64,000 bases of DNA from Stakelama saccharophila (GTDB taxonomy: Bacteria; Pseudomonadota; Alphaproteobacteria; Sphingomonadales; Sphingomonadaceae), in the NCBI RefSeq assembly GCF_032229225.1, contig NZ_CP135076.1, positions 2,089,001 through 2,153,000 of the forward strand, in the 5' to 3' direction. Below the pieces are notes generated by a model. The model had not been told where the DNA came from. It was given only the letters and a program-made list of their open reading frames with translations, and ran no database searches. The position numbers were made by a program, and so were the translations under genes. Shown here in pieces: positions 43,157 to 50,826 of this stretch. Every line of letters begins with the position of its first letter. Position 1 is the stretch's first letter.

Positions 43157-43813
43157 ATGCCCGAAGTCATTTTTCCCGGTCCCGAAGGTCGCCTCGAAGG
43201 CCGGTTCTCCCCCGCTCCCAAGCCGCGCGCGCCGGTCGCGCTGATCCTGCATCCGCACCCGGCGTCGGGCGGCACGATGAACAATCACATCTCGCTGGCG
43301 CTCTATAAGACGTTCCAGCAGCGCGGGTTTGCGACGCTCCGCTTCAATTTCCGCGGCGTCGGGCGCAGCCAGGGAACGTTCGACAACGGCATCGGCGAAC
43401 TGTCCGACGCGGCGAGCGCGCTCGACTGGGTGCAGAGCTTCCACCCGGAAGCATCGACGACCTGGGTGGCGGCACCCAGCTTCGGTGCGTGGATCGGCAT
43501 GCAGCTATTGATGCGGCGGCCCGAGATCCGCGGCTTCATTTCGGTCGCGCCGCCGGCGAACCTGTACGATTTCAGCTTCCTCGCGCCCTGCCCGTCGTCG
43601 GGCATCATCATCAACGGCGAGGCGGACGAAGTGGTGACGCCCTCGGGCGTGCAGCGGCTGGTCGACAAGCTGAGGACGCAGAAGCACATCACCATCCATC
43701 ACGAGACGATCCCCGGCGCCAACCACTTCTTCCAAAACGAGATGGATCAGCTCATGAGGGTCGTGAACGACTATCTCGACATGCGGCTGGACCCGAATTC
43801 GCCGATCAAGTGA
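43157..43813 (+). CDS. Alpha/beta hydrolase of the dienelactone-hydrolase-like group
   Basis: A 218-residue alpha/beta-fold protein. The oxyanion/entry motif LILHPHPASGGTMNN is near residue 29 and FNFRGVGRSQGTFDNG near 63. The nucleophile elbow reads AAPSFGAWIG (near 105) instead of the GxSxG of most hydrolases. Asp in INGEADEVV near 152 and His in PGANHFF near 186 complete a possible triad. This family (COG2945) is common in alphaproteobacteria and of unknown substrate. It diverges from the cysteine desulfurase operon. Confidence 0.9.
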   Translation: MPEVIFPGPEGRLEGRFSPAPKPRAPVALILHPHPASGGTMNNHISLALYKTFQQRGFATLRFNFRGVGRSQGTFDNGIGELSDAASALDWVQSFHPEASTTWVAAPSFGAWIGMQLLMRRPEIRGFISVAPPANLYDFSFLAPCPSSGIIINGEADEVVTPSGVQRLVDKLRTQKHITIHHETIPGANHFFQNEMDQLMRVVNDYLDMRLDPNSPIK

Positions 43814-43929
43814 CGGCCGCTCCGGTCGTCCCGACCGGCCCCGTTACCGTGCCGCCGACTTCGCCATTCCGGCGAACGTCGAAGATCCATTCCCGGCGCC
43901 GCCGGAATTGTTTGCGGAGCGGGAATGGA

Positions 43930-43948
43930 TGCTGAATCAAGTTCAGCA
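43930..43948. repeat. Palindrome TGCTGAAtcaagTTCAGCA
   Basis: A 7-base perfect inverted repeat around a 5-base loop, with ggA before and TGACGAA after, as in copies at 15277-15295 and 45018-45036. It lies in the gap between the hydrolase gene and the convergent lipoprotein gene. Confidence 0.82.
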
Positions 43949-43981
43949 TGACGAAGGGGGGAAGCGGTTCGGGTTGCCGCT

Positions 43982-44581
43982 TTATTCCTTCTTCAGGTCG
44001 GCGTCGGACAAGTGCCAGCGGCGCTGTTCCGCCGTGGAGCCGGGAACGTCGTTGACGCGGCGCAGCGTATAGCTGCCGCTGAAATGCTGGTTCGTGCCGT
44101 CCTTCAGTTCGGCATCGACCGTCACCGGGATCTCGATATAGATCGACCCTGCCGCACCCTCCGCGCGGCCGGGGGTGCCGACGGTCACGTCGCTGCGCGC
44201 CGTGCTCGCGAAACCGTCGCGGAACTGCACGAAGCTCTGGCCGCTCGCTTCGCCGTCATTGCCCCACAGTTCGTAGGCGGTACGGAAATCGCCCCGGTCG
44301 ATGGCGTCGTAATAGTGTCGGACGACGGCGACCGCCGCTTCCGCCGTTCCGGGATCGGCGTCCGCATCCGTCGCGGGATCGGCGGTATCCACGGGCGTGG
44401 GCGTCGCTTCCGCGTTCGCCGATATCGCGGCGCCATCGCCGGTGGCGGCGGGCGCGGCACCACCGCCTGCATCCACGGTCGCGGGCGTGTTGCCGCCACC
44501 CGCGGCCGGGGAGCCGCCACAGGCGGCGAGCGTGAGGGCGATCGCGCTCACGGAAGCGGAAAGGGACAGAATGCGCATCAT
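43982..44581 (-). CDS. Putative lipoprotein with low-complexity linker
   Basis: A 199-residue protein with a lipoprotein signal: hydrophobic SASVSAIALTLAACGG, lipid-attached Cys at about residue 21. A Gly/Ala/Thr/Asp-rich linker of about 60 residues follows, then a folded part from about 80 (VAVVRHYYDAIDRGDFRTAYELWG) that resembles NTF2-like domains, ending in DADLKKE. It is probably anchored in the outer membrane facing the periplasm. Function unknown; no operon partner is apparent. Confidence 0.82.
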   Translation of the reverse strand: MMRILSLSASVSAIALTLAACGGSPAAGGGNTPATVDAGGGAAPAATGDGAAISANAEATPTPVDTADPATDADADPGTAEAAVAVVRHYYDAIDRGDFRTAYELWGNDGEASGQSFVQFRDGFASTARSDVTVGTPGRAEGAAGSIYIEIPVTVDAELKDGTNQHFSGSYTLRRVNDVPGSTAEQRRWHLSDADLKKE

Positions 44582-44710
44582 TACGTTCTCGTCATCATTG
44601 CCTGGACGGCCCCAACGGGCGAGCCCGGCGCGAGGTTCATCCCTGCCCGATTTTCGGTCGCATTTTCCCGAGCCACCCGGCGCGGACCGGGCGCCCGTCC
44701 GATGTCGGCG

Positions 44711-44881
44711 TCAAAGCGTCCAGATCAGCACATTGGCGAACACGACACCGGCGCAGACGAGCATGAGCACGCCCTTGCTTCGATCGGGTCCGCCGCGCCT
44801 GAGCAGCGTCACGCCGCCGAGGACGAGCGCGAAGACGGCGATCATCGCGATGGCGGGGGCGGCGCGGGCTATTCCGGTCAT
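44711..44881 (-). CDS. Small two-helix membrane protein
   Basis: A 56-residue protein with two hydrophobic stretches (APAIAMIAVFALVLGGVTLL and VLMLVCAGVVFANVLIW) joined by a basic, Gly-containing loop (RRGGPDRSKG). The ATG at 44881 is preferred because the open frame upstream runs into a dispersed repeat; the ribosome binding site is weak. Similar short proteins occur in many sphingomonads. Function unknown. Confidence 0.55.
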   Translation of the reverse strand: MTGIARAAPAIAMIAVFALVLGGVTLLRRGGPDRSKGVLMLVCAGVVFANVLIWTL

Positions 44882-45017
44882 GGTCTCGGGCACGGCGACG
44901 CTATAATACGCCACCGGCGGGAGGGAAACCGGCGTCCAAACACCCATTCTCGCCCCGGCGAAGGCGGGGGTCCACCGAGCCGCTTAGCCTAAGCGTTTGA
45001 TATTACGGCCAAGTGGA

Positions 45018-45036
45018 TGCTGAAACAAGTTCAGCA
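45018..45036. repeat. Palindrome TGCTGAAacaagTTCAGCA
   Basis: Identical in all 19 bases to the copy at 15277-15295, with the same AGTGGA and TGACG flanks. It lies downstream of the dehydratase gene, whose stop codon is 65 bases away; cgccccggcgaaggcggggg nearby (around 44950) is another repeat type. Confidence 0.82.
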
Positions 45037-45100
45037 TGACGAAAAAGGCCTCTGTTTCGCGCTCTTCGCAGAAGATTCGCCCGCGCGGGAATATGGATCG

Positions 45101-46066
45101 TCACTCGGTCGCCAGCGCGCGGGCATAGGCGTCGATATCGACATTGCCGCCCGACAGCACGACCACCAGCCCCGGTTCGGGCGCCACCCGGCCGGAAAGC
45201 AGTGCGGCGAGCGCGACCGCTCCGCCCGGCTCCACGACCAGGCGCAGCCTGCCCGCGGCCCAGCGCTGCGCCGCGCGGATTTCCGATTCGGTGACGGCAA
45301 CGCCCCTGGCATCGTGCTTGGCGAGCACGTTGAAGGTGCGCTCGCTGACCTGCTTCGTCTGGAGCGCGTCGCAGGCGGTGGGCGGCGGATCGTCGCCTAC
45401 GGGTTCGATCCAGCCCGCCTCCAGGCTGCGGCGCATGTCGTCCCATCCGGCGGGTTCGACGACGGTGACGCGGGCTTCGGGAACCGCGAGCGCGATCCCG
45501 GCGCTCAGCCCTCCGCCGCCGCACGGCACGACGAAATGCGCAGGGTCGGGCAGGTCGCGCTCGACCATCTGGCTCATCACCTCCAGCCCGACCGTCCCCT
45601 GCCCTTCGATCACCCAGGGATCGTCGAAGCTGGGCACCAGCGCGGCGCCGCGCGCATGGGCGAGATGCGCCGCGATCTTTTCCCGGCTTTCGGTCGCCCG
45701 GTCATAGCTGACGACCTCCGCGCCCAGCGCCATGGTGGCGTCGCGCTTCGCCTTCGGCGCGTCGGACGGCATGACGATGACTGCGGGCATGCCCAGCCGC
45801 TTCGCCGCCCAGGCCACCCCTTGCGCATGGTTGCCGGAGGAAAAGGCGACGACGCCGCGAGTCCGCTCTTTCGGGTCGATCGCGGTGAGTCGGTGCCAGG
45901 CGCCGCGCAGCTTGAACGCACCGATCGGCTGCAGGCACTCCGCCTTGAACGCGACGGCCACCCCGTCCATGTCATGGGTGTAGAGCGGCGAACGGGGCAG
46001 GATTTCCGCCAATTTTCCGGCGGCATCGCGTATTCCGGCCCGGGTCGGCTGTCGTACGATGGTCAC
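45101..46066 (-). CDS. PLP-dependent threonine/serine dehydratase
   Basis: A 321-residue fold-type II PLP enzyme. The PLP lysine is Lys52 in LQPIGAFKLRGA, FSSGNHAQGVAWAAKRLG follows near 75, and the phosphate-binding loop is CGGGGLSAG near 182. It lacks the C-terminal ACT-like regulatory domain of biosynthetic IlvA, so it is closer to catabolic threonine ammonia-lyase or serine racemase. The AF at the SFKxRGA site and the ending VVLSGGNVDID fit the family. It diverges from the decarboxylase gene. Substrate (L-Thr, L-Ser or D-Ser) is not decidable here. Confidence 0.9.
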   Translation of the reverse strand: MTIVRQPTRAGIRDAAGKLAEILPRSPLYTHDMDGVAVAFKAECLQPIGAFKLRGAWHRLTAIDPKERTRGVVAFSSGNHAQGVAWAAKRLGMPAVIVMPSDAPKAKRDATMALGAEVVSYDRATESREKIAAHLAHARGAALVPSFDDPWVIEGQGTVGLEVMSQMVERDLPDPAHFVVPCGGGGLSAGIALAVPEARVTVVEPAGWDDMRRSLEAGWIEPVGDDPPPTACDALQTKQVSERTFNVLAKHDARGVAVTESEIRAAQRWAAGRLRLVVEPGGAVALAALLSGRVAPEPGLVVVLSGGNVDIDAYARALATE

Positions 46067-46213
46067 ATGTCCTCCCTGCGCTGGAACGCGGTGATACCGA
46101 AACGCTTTACATGACGATAGGTCGTCCCTATGTGGCGCTTCCGCTGCCCCAAGGGACTTCCAAACCGCAAGGCAGCAATTCGTGTCGAACTACCGCCGTG
46201 GAGGTCCCTTGAA

Positions 46214-47437
46214 TTGGCCGAGCATCATAGCGCGCTGGGGCTAGCAACCGCCCCCTTCCATGTCACCCGTGGCTTGGACATCGCAAAGAGCGCACCGGTT
46301 CAGCCGGTCACGCTTATCCGTCCGCACGCCGCACAGCGGGCGGCCCGATATTTCGTCCGGAATTTTCCCGGCCGGTCGATGTATGCGGTGAAGGCGAATC
46401 CGTCGCCCGAACTGATCCAGACCCTGTGGGACGCCGGCATCACCCATTACGACGTCGCCTCGATCGGCGAGGTGCGCATGGTCGCGCGCGCGCTGCCCGA
46501 CGCGACGCTGTGCTTCATGCATCCGGTCAAGGCCGAAGAGGCGATCGCCGAGGCGTATCACACGCACGGCGTGCGCACCTTTTCGCTCGACACGATGGAG
46601 GAGCTGGACAAGATCCTGCGCGCGACGGACCATGCCGAGGACCTGACGCTGTGCGTGCGCCTGCGCGTATCGTCGGACCTGTCGCGCCTCAGCCTCGCGT
46701 CCAAGTTCGGCGCGCATCCGCATGAAAGCAAACAGCTTCTGTTCGCGGCGCGCCAGGCGGCCGACGCGCTCGGCATCTGCTTTCACGTCGGCAGCCAGGC
46801 CATGAGCCCGGATGCGTATTCCAACGCCATGGAGCTGGTGCGCCAGGCGATCGTGGAGGCATCCGTCACGGTCGACGTGGTCGATGTCGGCGGCGGCTTT
46901 CCCTCCAGCTATCCGGGCATGGAGCCGCCCGAGCTGGAGCGGTATTTCGACGCCATCTATCGCGGGTTCGAAAGCCTGCCGATTTCCTATTCGGCCGAAT
47001 TGTGGGCAGAGCCCGGCCGCGCGCTGTGCGCCGAATACAGCTCGCTGATCGTGCGCGTGGAAAAACGCCGCGGCGACGAGCTCTATATCAACGACGGCGC
47101 ATATGGCGCATTGTTCGACGCAGCGCATATCGGCTGGCGCTTTCCCGTCCGCCTGCTGCGCGAGACGCGGTCGGAGGTGCGGGACATGGAATTCAGCTTC
47201 TATGGTCCGACCTGCGACGATCTCGACCATATGACCGGCCCGTTCGAACTGCCCGGCGACGTGCGGGCCGGCGATTATATCGAGATCGGCATGCTCGGCG
47301 CATATGGCGCGGCGATGCGCACCGCCTTCAACGGCTTCGGGTCGGATGAGACGGTGATCGTCGACGACGAGCCGATGGCGAGCCTGTATCTCGTCGGCGA
47401 GGATCGGCGCATTCCATCGAACGTCGTAACGCTGTAA
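46214..47437 (+). CDS. Type III PLP decarboxylase, ornithine/lysine-like
   Basis: A 407-residue alanine-racemase-fold decarboxylase. PLP Lys is near residue 60 in MYAVKANPSPEL, HVGSQ is near 193, VDVGGGFPSSYPGM near 222, and the substrate-side Cys is in GPTCDDLDHM near 334. These features fit ornithine (or lysine/ornithine) decarboxylase, which makes putrescine. I chose a TTG at 46214 because GGAGG lies 9 bases upstream; an in-frame ATG at 46130 would add 28 residues that look non-coding. The neighbouring deoxyhypusine-synthase-like gene, 122 bases downstream, suggests the putrescine is turned into homospermidine. Confidence 0.9.
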   Translation: MAEHHSALGLATAPFHVTRGLDIAKSAPVQPVTLIRPHAAQRAARYFVRNFPGRSMYAVKANPSPELIQTLWDAGITHYDVASIGEVRMVARALPDATLCFMHPVKAEEAIAEAYHTHGVRTFSLDTMEELDKILRATDHAEDLTLCVRLRVSSDLSRLSLASKFGAHPHESKQLLFAARQAADALGICFHVGSQAMSPDAYSNAMELVRQAIVEASVTVDVVDVGGGFPSSYPGMEPPELERYFDAIYRGFESLPISYSAELWAEPGRALCAEYSSLIVRVEKRRGDELYINDGAYGALFDAAHIGWRFPVRLLRETRSEVRDMEFSFYGPTCDDLDHMTGPFELPGDVRAGDYIEIGMLGAYGAAMRTAFNGFGSDETVIVDDEPMASLYLVGEDRRIPSNVVTL

Positions 47438-47460
47438 CAAAGCGTTCTACTCTCTCGTCA

Positions 47461-47533
47461 TTCCGGCGAACGCCGGAATCCAGAGCCGTACGCGCCGCGT
47501 TTGCGGCCCTGGACCCCGGATCAAGTCCGGGGT
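47461..47533. repeat. Composite dispersed repeat TTCCGGCG/CGCCGGAA plus ACCCCGGA/TCCGGGGT
   Basis: TTCCGGCG-aa-CGCCGGAA (47461-47478) is linked by atccagagcc...tttgcggccctgg to ACCCCGGA-tcaag-TCCGGGGT (47513-47533), followed by gacga. The composite occupies the gap between the decarboxylase and the deoxyhypusine-synthase-like genes. The second hairpin recurs in diverged form at 50754-50774. Confidence 0.83.
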
Positions 47534-47559
47534 GACGATCCTTTGTCAGGAAGGACATT

Positions 47560-48612
47560 ATGACCGACACGCAGATCAACGACACGCGCAAGAAGGAACT
47601 CCTTTCTCGCCAGGTCGAACATATCGACATCAAGAGCTTCGACGCGCGCCCGATTATCGATTCGATGGGCAAGATGAGCTTCACCAGCCGCGACCTTTCG
47701 CGCGCGACCGGCATCTACAACCAGATGCTGAAGGACAAGGACTGCACCATCTTTCTGGTGGTGGCGGGATCGACCTCGGCCGCCGGCTGTATGGACCTCT
47801 ATGCCGAGCTGGTGCGCAACAACATGGTCGACTGCGTCGTCGCCACCGGCGCCACCATCGTCGACATGGACTTCTTTGAAGGGCTTGGCCACAAACACTA
47901 TCAAGCGCTTGAAATTCCCGACGATAACACGCTGCGCTCGCTCTATATCGATCGCATCTACGACACCTATATCGACGAGGAACAGCTCCAGGACTGCGAC
48001 CACACGATCGGCGCCATCGCCGACGGGCTGGAGCCGCGCGGCTATTCCAGCCGCGAGTTCATTCGCGCGATGGGCAAGTATCTGGTCGAGCATGGCAAGA
48101 AGGAGAACAGCCTCGTCAAGCTCGCATACGAGCATGACGTGCCGATCTTCTGCCCGGCATTCGTCGACTCGTCCGCCGGTTTCGGGCTGGTGAAGCATCA
48201 GGTCGAGCGGATGAAGGCGGGCAAGCCGTATCTGTCGATCGACGCGGTCGCGGATTTCCGCGAACTGACCGACGTCAAGATCAAGGCGGGCGCGTCGGGC
48301 CTCCTCATGATCGGCGGCGGCGTGCCCAAGAACTTCATCCAGGACACCGTCGTCTGCGCGGAAATCCTGGGCCATGACGATGTCGAAATGCACAAATACG
48401 CCGTGCAGATCACCGTCGCCGACACTCGCGACGGGGCGTGCTCCTCCTCGACGCTGCAGGAGGCGGCGAGCTGGGGCAAGGTGCAGACGACCGAGGAACA
48501 GATGGTCTTTGCCGAGGCCGGCTCGGTCATGCCGCTGCTCGCCTCCGACGCCTATCACCGCGGCTATTGGAAGGACCGCGAGAAGCGGCGCTGGGCGAAG
48601 CTGTTCGCGTAA
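47560..48612 (+). CDS. Deoxyhypusine-synthase-like enzyme (probable homospermidine synthase)
   Basis: A 350-residue NAD-dependent enzyme of the deoxyhypusine synthase family. The N-terminal Rossmann part has FLVVAGSTSAAGCMDLYAEL near residue 66 and VVATGATIVDMDFFE near 96; the active-site Lys is Lys307 in EAASWGKVQ, matching the SWGK lysine of eukaryotic deoxyhypusine synthase. Bacteria lack eIF5A, so the butylamine acceptor is expected to be putrescine, giving sym-homospermidine, the characteristic polyamine of many sphingomonads. The adjacent ornithine-type decarboxylase supports this. Both genes are co-oriented with a dispersed repeat between them. Family sure; substrate is inference. Confidence 0.9.
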   Translation: MTDTQINDTRKKELLSRQVEHIDIKSFDARPIIDSMGKMSFTSRDLSRATGIYNQMLKDKDCTIFLVVAGSTSAAGCMDLYAELVRNNMVDCVVATGATIVDMDFFEGLGHKHYQALEIPDDNTLRSLYIDRIYDTYIDEEQLQDCDHTIGAIADGLEPRGYSSREFIRAMGKYLVEHGKKENSLVKLAYEHDVPIFCPAFVDSSAGFGLVKHQVERMKAGKPYLSIDAVADFRELTDVKIKAGASGLLMIGGGVPKNFIQDTVVCAEILGHDDVEMHKYAVQITVADTRDGACSSSTLQEAASWGKVQTTEEQMVFAEAGSVMPLLASDAYHRGYWKDREKRRWAKLFA

Positions 48613-48717
48613 GCGGCCGCGCGCCACCGTTGCTGCCGAAAAGGCGTTGGCATTGCAGCGTGACGGCGCCTAGAGCGGCGGCGATGCCCTATCTTCCGCC
48701 ACCATCGCAGGCGCCTT

Positions 48718-49581
48718 GTGGCTGACGCACCGCTTTCATCCGAAATCTACCCCATCTGGCCCGGAAAGCAGCCGGGTGGTCCGCCCCTGCCCGACGGGCA
48801 GCGCAAGGGCACGGCGCGGCCGACGCTTGCCGTCTATCGGCCGCAACGGCCCGACGGGCGCGCGGCGCTCGTGCTGCCGGGCGGCGGCTATGCCTTCGTG
48901 TCGCTGACCGGCGAGGGCGCCAATATCGGCCGCGCGCTGGGCGCGTTCGGCATTACGAGTTTCGTCCTGGACTATCGCCTGCCGGTCGACGGCTGGGGAG
49001 ATCGCGCCGACGTGCCGCTGCAGGATGCGCAGCGGGCGATGCGGCTCATCCGCTTCAATGCCGGGCGCTTCGGCATCGACCCGGCGAAGCTGGGCGTGAT
49101 CGGGTTCAGCGCCGGCGGGCACCTGGCGGCGAGCATCGTGACGGCTTATGACGACGCGGTCTATGCGCCGGTGGGGGCCGCCGACAAGTTGTCGGCGCGG
49201 CCGGCGTTCGGGGGCCTGTTCTATCCGGTGACGACCTTTCGCATCGTCCCGCCGCGCAGCCAGTCGCGCAGGAACCTGCTGGGGCCGAACTTCACCGCAG
49301 CGCAGATCGACCGCTACAGCGCGATCGACCGCGTGACGCTGCGCACGCCGCCCCTGTTCCTTGTCCATGCGATGGACGATCCGATCATCCCCTATTGGAT
49401 GAGCACGCGGATGCTGGCGGCGGCGCGGGCGAAGGCGGTGCCGAGCGAGCTGCACCTGCTGGAGAGGGGCGGGCACGGTTTCGGCGCGGGGCTGTCGGCG
49501 GACAATCCGGGCTCGCTTTGGCCCCGGCTATTTGCATTATGGACCGCGCGCCACCTGAAATCGAAGGAGACACAGCCATGA
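48718..49581 (+). CDS. Alpha/beta hydrolase, esterase-like (cytoplasmic paralog)
   Basis: A 287-residue BD-FAE/acetylxylan-esterase-like hydrolase. The oxyanion loop LPGGGYAFVSLTGEG is near residue 53, the nucleophile elbow GFSAGGHLAAS near 128 and the His in ERGGHGFG near 248; Asp is in HAMDDPII near 217. No signal peptide is seen. The start is a GTG at 48718 with a weak AGG. The product is similar in order to the next gene (shared VPLQDAQRAMRLIR), so the two are tandem paralogs. Its stop overlaps the next start as ATGA. Substrate unknown. Confidence 0.87.
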   Translation: MADAPLSSEIYPIWPGKQPGGPPLPDGQRKGTARPTLAVYRPQRPDGRAALVLPGGGYAFVSLTGEGANIGRALGAFGITSFVLDYRLPVDGWGDRADVPLQDAQRAMRLIRFNAGRFGIDPAKLGVIGFSAGGHLAASIVTAYDDAVYAPVGAADKLSARPAFGGLFYPVTTFRIVPPRSQSRRNLLGPNFTAAQIDRYSAIDRVTLRTPPLFLVHAMDDPIIPYWMSTRMLAAARAKAVPSELHLLERGGHGFGAGLSADNPGSLWPRLFALWTARHLKSKETQP

Positions 49582-50573
49582 CCATCGACCGCCGCACGCT
49601 GATCGGGGGCGCGCTCGCTTTGTCCTTCGCAGGCACGGCGCGGGCGCAGGAATGGGGCGAGCCGACCCCCGCCGCCGGCGCCGCCGACCGCCCGGAATGG
49701 CCGCCGCGCGAGCATTTCGCGCTCTGGCCCGGCACCGCGCCGGGGACGCCTGCCACGCTGCCCGAGCCGCACAACACGATGAACGGGCCGGCGGGCGACC
49801 GACAGCTCTGGCTGTACGGCATCCCGGAAGCGTTCGTGTCGGTCTATCGCCCCGCACAGCCCAACGGCCGCGGCCTCCTGTCCATTCCCGGCGGCGGCTA
49901 TGGTTTCGTGTCGGTACAGAATGAAGGCATCGACGTGGCGCAGGAATATGCGCGGCGCGGCTATACCGTATTCGTGCTGACCTATCGCCTGCCCGGCGAA
50001 GGCTGGGCACAGCGCTGGGACGTGCCGCTGCAGGACGCGCAGCGGGCCATGCGCCTCATCCGCGCGCGCGCCGATACGTGGAATATCGACCCCGACACGC
50101 TGGGCATCGTCGGCTTCTCCGCCGGCGGGCACCTCGCCGCGTCGCTCGCCACCAGCTACGACGCATCGGTCTATGACCGTGTCGACGGCGACGACGCGCG
50201 ATCGGCCAAACCGGCCTTTGCCGGACTGATCTATCCGGTCATCAACCTGTCGATCGACAAGAGCAATTCCTCGCAGAACCTGCTCGGCCCGCAACCGCCG
50301 GCCGACGCGGTCGCACGCTACGATACCGCCAACCGGGTGACGGCCGAGACGCCGCCGGTGTTCCTGGTGCAGGCGATGGACGACGGGCTGGTCAACCCGG
50401 ACAATACGCTGGCCATGGTCGAGGCCGCGCGGGCGGCGAAGGTCCCGGTCGAGGCGCATCTGTTCGAGGAGGGCGGGCACGGCTTCGGCATCAGGCACCT
50501 GCCCGAGGGCGCGCCGGCGACGCTGTGGCCGGAGCTGTTCGCCCTGTGGATAGCGCGGCATGTGACGGGTTGA
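49578..50573 (+). CDS. Alpha/beta hydrolase, esterase-like, Tat-exported paralog
   Basis: A 331-residue secreted esterase-like protein. The signal begins DRRTLIGGALALSFAG with the twin-arginine motif and ends at ARAQ near residue 24. Catalytic residues are Ser in GFSAGGHLAAS near 185, Asp in QAMDDGLV near 273 and His in EGGHGFGI near 304. It follows the cytoplasmic paralog with a 4-base overlap, so the pair arose by duplication followed by gain or loss of the export signal. The family includes acetylxylan and other carbohydrate esterases; substrate not known. Confidence 0.88.
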   Translation: MTIDRRTLIGGALALSFAGTARAQEWGEPTPAAGAADRPEWPPREHFALWPGTAPGTPATLPEPHNTMNGPAGDRQLWLYGIPEAFVSVYRPAQPNGRGLLSIPGGGYGFVSVQNEGIDVAQEYARRGYTVFVLTYRLPGEGWAQRWDVPLQDAQRAMRLIRARADTWNIDPDTLGIVGFSAGGHLAASLATSYDASVYDRVDGDDARSAKPAFAGLIYPVINLSIDKSNSSQNLLGPQPPADAVARYDTANRVTAETPPVFLVQAMDDGLVNPDNTLAMVEAARAAKVPVEAHLFEEGGHGFGIRHLPEGAPATLWPELFALWIARHVTG

Positions 50574-50689
50574 GGGGGAGTCTCTGCATATCTGGCTTCG
50601 GACGCTCGCGCTCGCGACCCAATCCTTGATCCCCTCCCTATGAGGATGCCTCTGCGAAAGGTGGGCGTACCCTTTTCCATTTTTCGTCA

Positions 50690-50774
50690 TGCCGGACTTG
50701 TTCCGGCATCACGGTGCAGCAAACCAGCACCGTACGGGTTCGTGGCTCCGTGGACCCCAGAACAAGTCCGGGGT
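50690..50774. repeat. Composite dispersed repeat TGCCGGActtgtTCCGGCA plus diverged ACCCC/GGGGT
   Basis: TGCCGGA-cttgt-TCCGGCA (50690-50708) is linked through gctccgtgg to ACCCCagaacaagTCCGGGGT (50754-50774), followed by gacgg. Same composite plan as 47461-47533. It separates the esterase gene from the convergent exopolysaccharide operon. Confidence 0.8.
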
Positions 50775-50826
50775 GACGGGGGAGGTTTCGCAGAAGTCTA
50801 CTAGGAGGGAGGGAGGGGAGACCGCT

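Noticed and set aside
44882-44947. A longer start (ATG at 44947) for the small membrane protein
   Set aside because: The added 22 residues are encoded in a dispersed repeat and show no hydrophobic or conserved pattern.
46130-46213. ATG at 46130 as the start of the decarboxylase
   Set aside because: No ribosome binding site is seen and the added residues do not resemble the family; the TTG at 46214 has GGAGG in place. This remains a judgement.
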